From positions 248,001 to 312,000 of the forward strand of contig JAIQGG010000001.1 of assembly GCA_020072785.1 (NCBI GenBank): a DNA stretch of 64,000 bases, read 5' to 3'. The notes under the pieces are model-generated. The model was not told the DNA's origin and ran no database searches. It saw nothing but the letters and a program-made list of their open reading frames with translations. Shown here piece by piece: positions 8,638 through 17,463 of this stretch. This DNA is from Terriglobia bacterium (GTDB lineage: Bacteria > Acidobacteriota > Terriglobia > Acidiferrales > UBA7541). Every line of letters begins with the position of its first letter. Position 1 is the first letter of the stretch. The position numbers and the translations under genes were made by a program.

Positions 8638-9441
8638 TCAATCTGCAACCCGCCGCGCCTCGCGCAGCAGCAGATCCGGCCGGTTGCGCCGCGTTTTCTC
8701 CAGCGCCGCTGCCCGCCGCCACTTGGCCACTTCCGCGTGGTTCCCGCCGATCAGCACCTCGGGCACCTTCCACCCGCGAAACTCCGCCGGCCGCGTGTAG
8801 TGCGGAAAATCCAGCAGCACCTGCCCCGCACCCGCCGCCTGCTCCGGCTGTGGGGACACGGCATGTCCAGCCCGCTCGGCCGCACCCGCCGCCGCGCTGA
8901 ACGATTCGTTCTGCGCCGAGGCGATATTCCCCAGCGCCCCCGGCAGCAGCCGCGTCACCGCATCCACAATGATCGCCGCCGCCAGCTCGCCTCCGCTCAG
9001 CACGTAATCCCCGACGGAAACCTCCTCCGTCGCCAGGTGCTCCGCCACGCGCTCGTCCACGCCCTCGTACCGCCCGCAAATCAAAATGATCCGCTCCAGC
9101 CCCGCGTAGCGCCGCGCCGTCTCCTGCCGGAACAGTTTCCCCGCCGCGGACAGCAGCACGATCGCCGTCTGCGGGTCGGGAGGCGCCGGCTGCGCCGCAT
9201 CCCCCACCCCGTGCCCCACCAGCGACTCCACCGCCTCGAACAGCGGTTCCGGCTTCAGCACCATCCCTTCGCCCCCGCCGAACGGCCGGTCGTCCACCGT
9301 GCGGTGCCGGTCATGCGTGAACGCCCGCAGGTCCTGCACCTGCACCTGCACGAGATTCGCCTCGCGCGCCCGCCGCACAATCCCGTAGTCCAGCGGCCCC
9401 GCGAAAAACTCCGGAAATATGGTAATCAGATCAAATCGCAT
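8638..9441 (-). CDS. trmD: tRNA (guanine-37 N1)-methyltransferase
   Basis: Methylates G37 of tRNAs with a G at position 36, using S-adenosylmethionine. The 267-residue SPOUT protein begins MRFDLITIFPEFFAGPLDYGIV and contains YDLRAFTHDRHRTVDD-like sequence (DLRAFTHDRHRTVDDRPFGGGEGMV), LICGRYEGVDERV and VGDYVLSGGELAA, all diagnostic of TrmD. The C-terminal part includes the usual LLDFPHYTRPAEFRGW. It lies downstream of rimM after a 170-base gap that contains two tandem hairpins. Confidence 0.96.
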   Translation of the reverse strand: MRFDLITIFPEFFAGPLDYGIVRRAREANLVQVQVQDLRAFTHDRHRTVDDRPFGGGEGMVLKPEPLFEAVESLVGHGVGDAAQPAPPDPQTAIVLLSAAGKLFRQETARRYAGLERIILICGRYEGVDERVAEHLATEEVSVGDYVLSGGELAAAIIVDAVTRLLPGALGNIASAQNESFSAAAGAAERAGHAVSPQPEQAAGAGQVLLDFPHYTRPAEFRGWKVPEVLIGGNHAEVAKWRRAAALEKTRRNRPDLLLREARRVAD

Positions 9442-9491
9442 TCTGTCGTGAGTCTAACGCACCTTTGTCTGGGGTGGTCATTTCAAGTGCA

Positions 9492-9570
9492 GCGGGCCGG
9501 TTTTATTGGCCCGCAGAGCCGATCGATCTCGGATTCCGACTTTGTCGGAAAGATTCCGACCCGGTCGGAA
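9492..9570. repeat. Three consecutive short hairpins in the rimM-trmD gap
   Basis: GCGGGCC (9492-9498) pairs with GGCCCGC (9508-9514). Two tandem copies of a TTCCGAC/GTCGGAA hairpin follow at 9534-9550 and 9554-9570, differing only in the 3-base loop (TTT or CCG). An 18-base stretch beginning GAATCTCTCTTCG follows and recurs at about 15435. There is no T-run, so these are more likely processing or repeat elements than terminators. Confidence 0.6.
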
Positions 9571-9613
9571 AGAATCTCTCTTCGATTTCAGGGCTGCCGT
9601 GACACGTGCGGGT

Positions 9614-10195
9614 TCATCCGCCCAAATTCAGTTCCCGCAGCCCTTCGGGAAGCACCACGGTAATGCGCCGCGCGGCGGTGTCAATCCGCGTGCAAATATC
9701 TTCGGCCAGGGGGATGAGCAGCTCCCCGCGCGGCGTGTCCACTACCAGCAACGGCGTCCCGGAGCCGAACTGCACGTCGCGCACCGTTCCCAGCGGCTCC
9801 CCGCCCGGGGCTTCCGCTTGCGCCCCCGTACCGGGGACCATCTCCACCACCTCGCAGCCCACCAGGTCGCTGACGTAGTACCGCCCCGCCTCCAGCGGCG
9901 CGCGCTCGGAAAGCGGCAACTGCACCTCCAGGCCGCGGTATTTCTCCGCGTCATCCATGGAGTTGCAGCCTTCGAAATGAAAGATCGCGCGCTCTCCGTG
10001 CAGCCAGCAGCGCCGCAGCGCCGCCTTGCGCCGCGCGCTCCGCCCGTCGTACAGAAACACTTCGCGCAGCTTCGTCAGCCGTTCGGGAAAGTCGGTGAGG
10101 ATCTCCGCGGAAACTTCGCCTTGGATGCCGCGCGGCCGCAGAATCCGCGCCAGCGTCACGTAGCCTTCGGCCGGGGGTGGCACGCGTCCCGGCAC
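9614..10195 (-). CDS. rimM: 16S rRNA processing protein RimM
   Basis: Assists maturation of the 30S subunit head. The protein is 193 residues from a GTG start whose G overlaps the last base of the khpA stop codon (TAGTG), which implies coupled translation. The RimM N-terminal barrel is seen in VTLARILRPRGIQGEVSAEILTDFPERL. The C-terminal PRC-barrel is seen in YYVSDLVGCEV and RGELLIPLAEDICTRID. An upstream in-frame extension also exists but overlaps khpA completely and was rejected. Confidence 0.93.
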   Translation of the reverse strand: MPGRVPPPAEGYVTLARILRPRGIQGEVSAEILTDFPERLTKLREVFLYDGRSARRKAALRRCWLHGERAIFHFEGCNSMDDAEKYRGLEVQLPLSERAPLEAGRYYVSDLVGCEVVEMVPGTGAQAEAPGGEPLGTVRDVQFGSGTPLLVVDTPRGELLIPLAEDICTRIDTAARRITVVLPEGLRELNLGG

Positions 10196-10425
10196 TACTC
10201 GAGAATCTCGAGCGTCAGCCGCTTGTGCAGCTTCATCCCCGAGGCGCCGAGGATCGTGCGCATGGCCTTGGCCGTGCGTCCCTGCCGCCCGATGACCTTG
10301 CCCAGGTCGTCCGGGTGCACGTGCAGTTCCAGCACCGTCGTCTGTTCGCCTTCGATGGCTTTCACTTGCACGTCGTCGGGATGGTCCACCAGCGCTTTGG
10401 CGATCGCCTCGACCAATTCTTTCAT
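10195..10425 (-). CDS. khpA: KH-domain RNA-binding protein KhpA
   Basis: A 76-residue KH-domain protein (YlqC/KhpA family) that binds RNA and is usually found between rpsP and rimM, as here. The KH GxxG loop is GRQGR in [21 protein letters not shown]. The ATG at 10425 follows a strong GGAGGT ribosome binding site. The upstream in-frame extension is not protein-like and overlaps rpsP. Confidence 0.92.
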   Translation of the reverse strand: MKELVEAIAKALVDHPDDVQVKAIEGEQTTVLELHVHPDDLGKVIGRQGRTAKAMRTILGASGMKLHKRLTLEILE

Positions 10426-10525
10426 CGGGCACCTCCGCGCGAGCTGGAAGTAGGGGAACTCGGGCGTTGCGTCCCGGCTTCCGCCGGGACGCGAGCAGTC
10501 TTTGGTTTTTCCGTCAGGCGATTTC

Positions 10526-10765
10526 TTATGCGATCTTCTGCAGGCGGAGGAAGCTGCGGACCGTGTCGCTCGGCTGCGCGCCGTGCCCCAGCCAGTACTT
10601 GATGCGCTCGGCATCCAGTTTGATCTCCGCGGGCTTCTTCAGCGGATCGTACGTGCCCACCGCATCCACGGTGCGGCCGTCGCGCGAGCGTGTCCGCTCG
10701 ATCACCACCACGCGGTAAAATGGCTTCTTCTTCTTGCCTATTCTTGCCAAGCGAATCGTCAGCAC
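10526..10765 (-). CDS. rpsP: 30S ribosomal protein S16
   Basis: A 79-residue ribosomal protein starting with [23 protein letters not shown], then [21 protein letters not shown] and [12 protein letters not shown], all typical of S16. An AGGAGGAG ribosome binding site lies 9 bases upstream. It is the first gene of the translation operon running to rplS. Confidence 0.95.
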   Translation of the reverse strand: MLTIRLARIGKKKKPFYRVVVIERTRSRDGRTVDAVGTYDPLKKPAEIKLDAERIKYWLGHGAQPSDTVRSFLRLQKIA

Positions 10766-10792
10766 AGTCTTCTACTCCTCCTGGAGCCCCCT

Positions 10793-10798
10793 AGTATA
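10793..10798 (-). promoter_or_regulatory. Candidate -10 box for the rpsP operon
   Basis: TATACT on the minus strand (within GCTATACTAG) lies about 28 bases before the rpsP GTG. No convincing -35 was found at 17-18 bp, so support is weak. The 255-base gap to the divergent kinase gene at 11021 must hold promoters for both directions. Confidence 0.3.
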
Positions 10799-11020
10799 GC
10801 CCATTTCCCCCTTTTTCGTCCCCTCCCTCCGCCCGGCCCGGAGGGCCGGTCCACTCCTGCGCCCGAGAGCTCCAACGGTGTCCCTCCAGTCGCGCTCGGC
10901 CGCTCGGACTGCTGCGACAGGGCCGCAATTTCGCCCCCGGCAAAGACGAACTTCAACAAACTGCGTTGCTGACCCTCCTGGGTTGACTAATCCCTGGGCG
11001 GCACTTACCATCTGCGTCAA

Positions 11021-13528
11021 ATGCCGGCCCGTGAATCTCTTCTCGGGCGCAGTGTCTCTCACTACCGCGTCATGGAAAGGCTCGGTGGCGGCGGGATGGG
11101 TGTGGTTTACAAGGCCGCAGACACCCGCCTCGACCGCTTTGTGGCCCTGAAATTCCTCCCGGACAACGTGGCCCAGGACCGCCAGGCGCTCGAGCGCTTC
11201 CGGCGCGAAGCCAAGGCCGCCTCCGCGCTGAACCACCCCAACATCTGCACCATCTACGACATCGGCGAAGAGGGCGGCCGGTCCTTCATCGCCATGGAAT
11301 TTCTCGATGGCATGACTCTCAAGCACATGATCACGGGCCGTCCGGTCGGTCTGGAACGCCTGCTGGAGATAGCCATCGAAGTCGCCGACGCGCTCGATGC
11401 GGCGCACACCGGGGGCATCGTTCACCGGGACATCAAACCCGCGAACATCTTCGTCACTAATCGCGGCCACGCCAAGATTCTCGATTTCGGCCTGGCCAAG
11501 GTGGCTGCGGCCAAGGACGCCAGCGGCAAGGGAGAAACGTTGGACACCCCGGGGTTTGCCGCCGAGCATTTGACCAGCCCCGGCACCGCGCTGGGGACCG
11601 TGGCGTACATGTCACCCGAGCAAGCCTTGGGCAAGGAACTGGACCGGCGCACGGACCTCTTTTCGTTTGGCGTGGTGCTCTACGAAATGGCCACGGGCAA
11701 GCATCCCTTCCAAGGCGACACTTCCGCCGCGATTTTCGACGCCATCTTGCACAAGTCCCCGGTAGCGCCCGTGCGCCTCAACAGCGAAGTCCCCACCGAA
11801 CTCGAGCATCTCATCATGCGTTCGCTCGAGAAAGACGCCCGGCTCCGTTACCAACATGCTTCGGACATGCGCGCGGAACTCCAACGGCTGAAGCGGGACA
11901 CGGCTTCGGGCCGCTCGGCCGTTTCCACGGCGGTTGCTTCCGCTGGAAATGCGGCGTTGCCGGCGGCGGGCAGCGGCGGAATTCCCCGGGGCGCGCTCGA
12001 ATCCAGCTCCGACACACAGATTGCCGTCAGTCTCTTGAAGCGGCACAAAAAGGTTTTTCTGGCGTCCGCGGCCGCGATCCTGCTCCTGATGGCGGGGCTG
12101 GGATTCGGCGCCTACCGCGGATTCTTCCACGGCAGCGGTCCGGCGATTGACTCGCTCGCGGTTCTGCCGTTCGCCAACGTCACGGCCGACCCCAACACGG
12201 AATACCTGTGCGATGGCTTGACCGAAAGCCTCATCAGCAGCCTCTCGCAGCTTCCGGGCCTTGCCGTGCGCTCGCGCAGCGCCGTCTTCCGCTACAAGGC
12301 CAAGGACGTGGACCCGCAGACGGCGGGGAGCGCGCTGAAGGCCGCTGCGGTGGTGACCGGGCGGATCACGCAGCGCGGCGACACGCTCCTCGTGAGCGTC
12401 GAGCTGACCGACGCGCGCTCGAACCGCAATCTCTGGAGCGAGCGCTACGACCGCAAGCTCTCCGACGTCCTCGGCGTGCAGCGCGAGATTGCCGGAGAGA
12501 TCTCCGCCCGCCTGCGCGAGCACCTTACCGGAACGCAGAAGGCCGGGCTCGATCGTGGCGGGACCTCCGACCCCGAGGCCTACCAGCTTTATCTCAAGGG
12601 GCGCTTCTATTGGGAGAAGCGCACTCCGGAGTCGCTCGAAAAAGCCCGCGACTTCTTCAATCAAGCCATCGCCCGGGACCCGGCCTACGCCAGGGCCTAC
12701 GTCGGGCTGGCCGATTACTGGGCGGTTATCGCGGGCTATGAACCGGTTCCAGCAGCCAGATCCGTGCCCCAACTGAAAGCCGCGGCGCTCAAAGCCTTGG
12801 CACTCGACGAGAAACTGCCGGAAGCGCACGCGGCGCTGGCCGCGGCCCATTTTGGCGCCTGGGAATGGGCGGACTGGGAACGGGAAATGCAACGCGCTCT
12901 GGAACTGGATCCCAACTATGCCAATGCGCACCACTGGTATGGTCTCCAGTTGAGCTTGCTGGGCCGCTCCCAGGAAGCCATCGCCCACCTCCAGCGGGCC
13001 GTTGAACTCGATCCCCTGAACCTGAGATACAACGTCAGTCTGGGCGGGGGCTACAGGCTGGCTCGAAAGTATGACCAGGCACTCGAGCAATTGAAAAAGA
13101 CGCTCGAGCTAGACCCCAATTTCGTCAGTACGCATGACGAACTCTCGTTTCTGTACTGGGCCATGGGCCGCTACGACCTCTGGCTGAAGGAGAGCAAGAA
13201 AGAGGCCGTTCTGATCAACGACCGGGACGAGATCGCCCTGGCCGAAGAAACCGCGAAAGTTTATGCCCGTTCCGGCTATAAGGCAGCCCTCGCTCGCGAG
13301 ATTGAGCTGCGCAAAGAGATGTCCGCCCGCGCCTATGTGGATCCCACCCGAATCGCTTTGGAGTATGGCTGCCTGGGAGACAAGGAGCAGGCCTTCCGCT
13401 GGCTGGAAAAGGCCTACGCCGAAAAGGCCGACGGGCTGCAGGACATAAAAGTGGAGTTCTGCTTCGATTCCCTTCGCTCCGATCCGCGCTACGCCGATCT
13501 CCTCCGCCGCATGGGGCTGACGCCGTAA
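11021..13528 (+). CDS. Ser/Thr protein kinase with TPR repeats
   Basis: A complete 835-residue transmembrane kinase. The N-terminal Pkn2/Hanks domain has the glycine loop [10 protein letters not shown] (about residue 21), the ATP-binding Lys in VALKFL, catalytic [11 protein letters not shown] (about 137), ILDFGLAKV (about 154) and [10 protein letters not shown]. One membrane span lies near residues 345-367 ([20 protein letters not shown]). A TolB/FlgO-like domain follows ([21 protein letters not shown]), then TPRs from about residue 525. The kinase should face the cytoplasm and the TPRs the periplasm. It is a single gene, divergent from rpsP. Its ligand and substrates are unknown. Confidence 0.93.
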   Translation: MPARESLLGRSVSHYRVMERLGGGGMGVVYKAADTRLDRFVALKFLPDNVAQDRQALERFRREAKAASALNHPNICTIYDIGEEGGRSFIAMEFLDGMTLKHMITGRPVGLERLLEIAIEVADALDAAHTGGIVHRDIKPANIFVTNRGHAKILDFGLAKVAAAKDASGKGETLDTPGFAAEHLTSPGTALGTVAYMSPEQALGKELDRRTDLFSFGVVLYEMATGKHPFQGDTSAAIFDAILHKSPVAPVRLNSEVPTELEHLIMRSLEKDARLRYQHASDMRAELQRLKRDTASGRSAVSTAVASAGNAALPAAGSGGIPRGALESSSDTQIAVSLLKRHKKVFLASAAAILLLMAGLGFGAYRGFFHGSGPAIDSLAVLPFANVTADPNTEYLCDGLTESLISSLSQLPGLAVRSRSAVFRYKAKDVDPQTAGSALKAAAVVTGRITQRGDTLLVSVELTDARSNRNLWSERYDRKLSDVLGVQREIAGEISARLREHLTGTQKAGLDRGGTSDPEAYQLYLKGRFYWEKRTPESLEKARDFFNQAIARDPAYARAYVGLADYWAVIAGYEPVPAARSVPQLKAAALKALALDEKLPEAHAALAAAHFGAWEWADWEREMQRALELDPNYANAHHWYGLQLSLLGRSQEAIAHLQRAVELDPLNLRYNVSLGGGYRLARKYDQALEQLKKTLELDPNFVSTHDELSFLYWAMGRYDLWLKESKKEAVLINDRDEIALAEETAKVYARSGYKAALAREIELRKEMSARAYVDPTRIALEYGCLGDKEQAFRWLEKAYAEKADGLQDIKVEFCFDSLRSDPRYADLLRRMGLTP

Positions 13529-13649
13529 TCGCTCCCGGCGTTTTGCTTATTTGCCCGTGAAATGCAGCCGATGCGCATCCCCCGCCGGCGCATCGTCCAC
13601 CGTCAGGGGATGCATTATTTAGCGTTGCGCCTGCGCTACAATCCGCTTC

Positions 13650-14459
13650 ATGAACGAACCGCTCCTGCGCCTCGGCACCTCCGCTTTCACCGCCGCAGGC
13701 TGGCCCGGCAGCTTCTATCCCGCCACGCTGAAGCCCGCGGAATACCTCTCCTACTACGCCACGCAGTTCGACACCGTCGAGCTCGACAGCACCTTCTACC
13801 GCACCCCCGCCGCCTCCACCGTGCGCGGCTGGTACGCCAAGACCCCCGCCAACTTCCTCTTCGCCGCCAAAGTCCCGCAAGCCATCACTCATGAAAAGGT
13901 GCTGGTGGACTGCGACGCCGATCTTCACCGCTTCCTCTCCGCCATGGACCTCCTCGGCGAAAAGCTCGGCCCGCTCCTCTTCCAGTTCCCGTACTTCAAC
14001 AAATCCAAATTCGCCAATGCCGCGCAATTCCTCACCCGCCTTCGCCCCTTCCTGAAAAAACTGCCGCAGAACTACCGCTTCGCCCTCGAAATCCGCAACA
14101 AATACTGGCTCGTCCCCGCGCTCACCGAAGCCCTCCGCGAACACAACGTCGCTCTGGCCCTCATCGACCACTCCTGGATGCCCCCCATCCGCGACGTCCT
14201 CAAATCCCTCGATCCCATCACCGCCGATTTCACCTACATCCGCTGGCTCGGCGACCGCAAAGGCATCGAGGCGCAGACCAAAACCTGGGACCAGACCATC
14301 GTGGACCGCCGCCGCGACCTGCAGGTCTGGGTCGCGGCCTGCCGCAATTTCCTCGCCCGCCGCATCGCCATCTTCGTCTTCGCCAACAACCACTACGCCG
14401 GCCACGCCCCGGCCACCCTCCGCCTCTTCCAGCAGCTCTGGGAAAACTCCCCCCGCTGA
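13650..14459 (+). CDS. DUF72 (YecE-like) protein
   Basis: A 269-residue cytoplasmic protein with DUF72 hallmarks. These are the N-terminal RLGTSAFTAAGWPGSFYP, the YATQFDTVELDSTFYRTP segment, GPLLFQFPYFNKS, and a C-terminal FVFANNHYAGHAPATLRLFQ. The family is TIM-barrel-like with no settled function. The last 69 bases of this gene are repeated at 15277-15345 (four mismatches), so the 3' end was once duplicated. Confidence 0.88.
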   Translation: MNEPLLRLGTSAFTAAGWPGSFYPATLKPAEYLSYYATQFDTVELDSTFYRTPAASTVRGWYAKTPANFLFAAKVPQAITHEKVLVDCDADLHRFLSAMDLLGEKLGPLLFQFPYFNKSKFANAAQFLTRLRPFLKKLPQNYRFALEIRNKYWLVPALTEALREHNVALALIDHSWMPPIRDVLKSLDPITADFTYIRWLGDRKGIEAQTKTWDQTIVDRRRDLQVWVAACRNFLARRIAIFVFANNHYAGHAPATLRLFQQLWENSPR

Positions 14460-14504
14460 TCGCCTTCTTCCCGCGCATTCACCACCAAAGCTGCAACCGC
14501 CCTC

Positions 14505-14533
14505 TTCAGAGAGCGGTCTCTTAGTGCTATGAT
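14505..14533 (+). promoter_or_regulatory. Candidate promoter of the gene at 14551
   Basis: TTCAGA (14505-14510) and TATGAT (14528-14533) are separated by 17 bp, a weak match to a vegetative promoter. They lie just before the compositionally distinct gene at 14551. Confidence 0.3.
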
Positions 14534-14550
14534 TCAACCTCTCCCGCGCG

Positions 14551-15237
14551 ATGACTGACCTTCGCCTCTCGAACGACCCTATTCCAGAGCCAAAGCGAAG
14601 TGACGCGTTCAAACTTGTCATGCGACTCCTCGCTATGGCCGGCGTTCTGACCGTGTTAGGTGCGGTTGTTGGACTCCGCGCATGGAGCCGCTATTCCCGG
14701 AAGATCAGTGAAGTTGACCACTCGGCTGATTCCATCACAACTAGCGCCTCTCAGCCTCTCCGCTTGGAGAGCGGCCCTCGCCCGAGCTACCAGACCGCCT
14801 TTGAAACTGTTTACAAGAATGCGAAAACCGGCGTAACCCTGAGATTGCCAGGCGTGTGGAGAAAAGTAAGCGCTCCCCAAATAACCAAACCCGACGCGGC
14901 GCACCGGTTCTGCATTCTCGATTCCCAGGACGGTTTAGACTTGATGTTCTGGCCGCAACCCGATCTCCTGCCATCGCTTGACGCTGATGCAGATTTCCTG
15001 CGCAAGAATTACGCGGCCGGAGGCTACATTGTGCGAGGGCAGAGGGAGCTCGAAATTCGAGCCAAGAAGGCAAAGGAGTTGGAGTTCTTCGTGCCCTCCA
15101 GTGGCCTCAATTTGAATCTGGTCATAATCCGCAAATGGCCAGTGTTGTATGTGCTTGCGATAACCGGCTCACCGCAGTCACAAACGGCATGGGAACGAGT
15201 CGAGAACGCCCTCCCAGAAGCCGTTGACATCCCCTAG
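14551..15237 (+). CDS. Single-span membrane protein of unknown function
   Basis: A 228-residue protein with a hydrophobic segment at about residues 22-44 (VMRLLAMAGVLTVLGAVVGLRAW) followed by an outside domain of about 180 residues. I recognise no family. Its base composition is less GC-rich than its neighbours. It lies precisely between the end of the DUF72 gene and a second copy of that gene's tail, so it looks like inserted or rearranged DNA. Confidence 0.65.
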   Translation: MTDLRLSNDPIPEPKRSDAFKLVMRLLAMAGVLTVLGAVVGLRAWSRYSRKISEVDHSADSITTSASQPLRLESGPRPSYQTAFETVYKNAKTGVTLRLPGVWRKVSAPQITKPDAAHRFCILDSQDGLDLMFWPQPDLLPSLDADADFLRKNYAAGGYIVRGQRELEIRAKKAKELEFFVPSSGLNLNLVIIRKWPVLYVLAITGSPQSQTAWERVENALPEAVDIP

Positions 15238-15276
15238 CTCTGTTTTCTTGGCTTTCCCCCGCCCTGCTAGTCCACC

Positions 15277-15345
15277 CACTACGCCGGCCATTCCCCCGCC
15301 ACCCTCCGCCTCTTCCAGCAACTCTGGGAAAACTCCCCCCGCTGA
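15277..15345 (+). repeat. Second copy of the DUF72 gene's last 69 bases
   Basis: Matches 14391-14459 over 69 bases with four mismatches, including the stop codon. It has no start and is not expressed as a gene. Together with the original it brackets the hypothetical gene at 14551. It is either a tandem-duplication remnant or the footprint of an insertion. Confidence 0.85.
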
Positions 15346-15348
15346 CCG

Positions 15349-15440
15349 CATTTAGCGGGATAATTTACGCAGTACCGTCATTTAGCGTGACAATTTATAG
15401 AACAGCGTCATTCCGAACGGAGTCCGCGAAGTGAGGAATC
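15349..15440. repeat. 30-bp periodic repeat and shared intergenic element
   Basis: Two 30-bp units begin at 15349 and 15379 (both CATTTAGCG, later AATTTA) and a third fragment (CATTCCGAAC) begins at 15409. An 18-base string starting GAATCTCTCTTCG at about 15435 also occurs at about 9573. This is non-coding and resembles dispersed intergenic repeats. Confidence 0.6.
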
Positions 15441-15504
15441 TCTCTTCGATTTCGGTTAGACTCCTTGACTCCGCGGGAAATGCAACCATGCCGGAGAGGA
15501 ACCC

Positions 15505-15810
15505 ATGCCGGTGTCACTCGCACGATGGCGCGGCCAGATCGACGCAATTGACCAGAAGCTGCTCGGGCTCCTGAACGAGCGCGCCCGGCTGGCCCTCGAA
15601 GTCGGCCGCAGAAAGTGCGCCGTTGGCATCGCCCTGCGCGATTCCCGGCGCGAAGCGGCCATCCTCGCCCGTATGCGCCAGCGGAACCCCGGCCCGCTCA
15701 CCGCACCCGCCGTCGCGCGCCTCTTCCGCGCCATCCTCGCCGAATCCCGCCGCGTCGAAGCGCGCACCTTCGCCAAGTCTCGCGCCGCCGGAAAGCGGGC
15801 CCGCGCATGA
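15505..15810 (+). CDS. Chorismate mutase (AroQ type)
   Basis: A 101-residue all-helical chorismate mutase that converts chorismate to prephenate. The first helix carries WRGQIDAIDQKLLGLLNERARLALEVGRRK, with the Arg and Lys expected in the active site. The third helix has VARLFRAILAESRRVE. The ribosome binding site is GGAGAGG. Its stop overlaps the start of the prephenate dehydratase gene (ATGA), so the two successive steps of phenylalanine synthesis are translationally coupled. Confidence 0.88.
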   Translation: MPVSLARWRGQIDAIDQKLLGLLNERARLALEVGRRKCAVGIALRDSRREAAILARMRQRNPGPLTAPAVARLFRAILAESRRVEARTFAKSRAAGKRARA

Positions 15811-16658
15811 GCGCCGCGCCCCTCCTGCCCGCCGGCTCCCGCGTCGCATTTCAGGGCGAGCCCGGCGCCTTCAGCGAAGAAGCCGCCCTCCGCCTGCTCG
15901 GCCCGGCCATCATCACCGTGCCGCGCCCCACCTTTGAAGCGCTCTTCTCCGCCATCAGCGACGGCGCCGCCGACGCCCTTCTCGCCCCTGTCGAAAACAG
16001 CCTCGCCGGCTCCGTCGTCCGCGTCTACGACCTGCTGGTCGAAAGCAGCCTCACCATCGTCGCCGAAACCATTCTCCCCATCGAGATGCAGCTCATTGGC
16101 TGTTCCGGCGCCACGCTCGACGGCCTGCGCTCCGTGGCCTCCCATCCCATGGCCCTCGCCCAGTGCGAACGCTTCTTTGCCGCGCATCCCGGGCTGAAGC
16201 GCGTCCCCGCCGAAGACACCGCCGGCGGCGTCCGCGAAGTCCTCGCCCGCGGCGACAAATCCTGCGCCGGCATCGCCAGCCGCCGCGCCGCGGAACACTA
16301 CGGCGGCATCATCCTCGCCGCCGGCATCCAGGACAACGCCGAAAATTTCACCCGCTTCTTTCTCCTCCTGCCCGGCGCTGTCCGCCCCCTTCCCGGCGCC
16401 AACAAGATGAGCATCGCCATGCGCCTCGCGCACCGCCCCGGCGCGCTCGTCGATTCCCTCGAGCCCTTCGCCCGCCACGGCGTCAACCTGCAGAAGATCG
16501 AAAGCCGCCCCATCCACGGCCGTCCCTGGGAATACCAGTTCTTCCTCGACGTCGAAGCCGAATCCCACGAGCGCTTGGAAGCTGCTGCCGCCGATCTCCG
16601 CCGCGCCGCCAGCGACGTCCGCGTCCTCGGCCTCTACCCCGCCGCGCACCGCCCGTAG
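15807..16658 (+). CDS. pheA: Prephenate dehydratase
   Basis: Converts prephenate to phenylpyruvate. The protein is 283 residues, starting MSAAPLLPAG at the ATG overlapping the chorismate mutase stop. The catalytic periplasmic-binding-like domain shows VAFQGEPGAFSEEAA, LAPVENSLAGSV and the DTAGGVRE region, with ENFTRFFLL near residue 180. The ACT domain (about 195-275) has PGALVDSLEPFARHGVNL and the effector motif KIESRPIHGRPWEYQFF, so feedback by phenylalanine is expected. Confidence 0.95.
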   Translation: MSAAPLLPAGSRVAFQGEPGAFSEEAALRLLGPAIITVPRPTFEALFSAISDGAADALLAPVENSLAGSVVRVYDLLVESSLTIVAETILPIEMQLIGCSGATLDGLRSVASHPMALAQCERFFAAHPGLKRVPAEDTAGGVREVLARGDKSCAGIASRRAAEHYGGIILAAGIQDNAENFTRFFLLLPGAVRPLPGANKMSIAMRLAHRPGALVDSLEPFARHGVNLQKIESRPIHGRPWEYQFFLDVEAESHERLEAAAADLRRAASDVRVLGLYPAAHRP

Positions 16659-16677
16659 CTGCTGCGCAGAAAAACAA

Positions 16678-16703
16678 AAGGGCCGGCCTCGCGGCCGGCC
16701 CTT
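16678..16703. terminator. Bidirectional terminator between pheA and the sigma factor
   Basis: A perfect 11-bp inverted repeat, AAGGGCCGGCC / GGCCGGCCCTT with a TCGC loop, is centred between two convergent stop codons (16658 and 16730). A-rich bases precede it, giving T-rich tracts for minus-strand transcripts. Confidence 0.75.
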
Positions 16704-16729
16704 CGTACCAATCAAACCATCGATTACCC

Positions 16730-17407
16730 TCAGCAGTAGCTGCAGGCCTCGTCGCCCAGCACTCCGGAGCCGCTGCCCGCCGCCACTTCATCGCTCATGC
16801 GCCGCAGCCGCTGCCCCAGCCGTTCCGCCAGCTGGTGCCGCGCGCGCCACAGCCGCGCCTTCAGCGTATTCTCCGTCACCCCCAGCTTCCGCGCCGCCTC
16901 CCCCGTCGAGTAGCCCTCCACCTCGCGCAGCACAAACGCCGTGCGCAGCAGCGGCGACAGCTCGTCCAGGTTTTCCCGGATCATCTCCCGCAGCTCCGTC
17001 CCGGCGAACACCTGCTCGGGGTTCGGCGCGTCGTCCGCGAAGCGCTCCGCGATGCTCAGCGCGTCCTCGTGCGTCGTGTCGTCCAGCGAAACCGCCGGCC
17101 GCGCCTTCTGGCTGCGCCGCCGCATCAGCGCCGCGTTGATCACAATGCGCGTCAGCCACGTCGAGAATTGCGAGCGTCCTTCGAAGCGCTTCAGGTTGCG
17201 GTATGCGGAGAGCAGTCCGTCCTGCACCGCGTCCTCGGCCTCCTCCGCGTTCCCCAGCACCCGCAGCGCCGTTTGGAACAGCGGCCGCTGGTAGCGCCGG
17301 AACAGCGTCTCCACCGCCTCCGCGTCGCCCCGCTGCCCCGCGCGGATCAAGTCTGTGTCATTGCCCTGCATTTTTCCAATCGCCTGTGTCGCCATCTCTT
17401 CCCCCAT
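16730..17407 (-). CDS. ECF-type RNA polymerase sigma factor
   Basis: A 225-residue sigma-70 family factor. Region 2 is seen in LFRRYQRPLFQTALRVLGNAEEAEDAVQDGLLSAYRNLKRF and FSTWLTRIVINAALMRRR. Region 4 is seen in LSPLLRTAFVLREVEGYSTGEAARKLGVTENTLKARLWRARHQL. No anti-sigma gene is adjacent, and the C-terminus ends in DEACSYC. A second in-frame ATG at 17395 is possible. It lies 56 bases past the efflux operon on the same strand and may be co-transcribed with it. Confidence 0.92.
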   Translation of the reverse strand: MGEEMATQAIGKMQGNDTDLIRAGQRGDAEAVETLFRRYQRPLFQTALRVLGNAEEAEDAVQDGLLSAYRNLKRFEGRSQFSTWLTRIVINAALMRRRSQKARPAVSLDDTTHEDALSIAERFADDAPNPEQVFAGTELREMIRENLDELSPLLRTAFVLREVEGYSTGEAARKLGVTENTLKARLWRARHQLAERLGQRLRRMSDEVAAGSGSGVLGDEACSYC

Positions 17408-17463
17408 TGCTCAATACGCAATTTCCGCAAAACCGGCCGCCAAATCCTTCGCCCGCCACGCGC

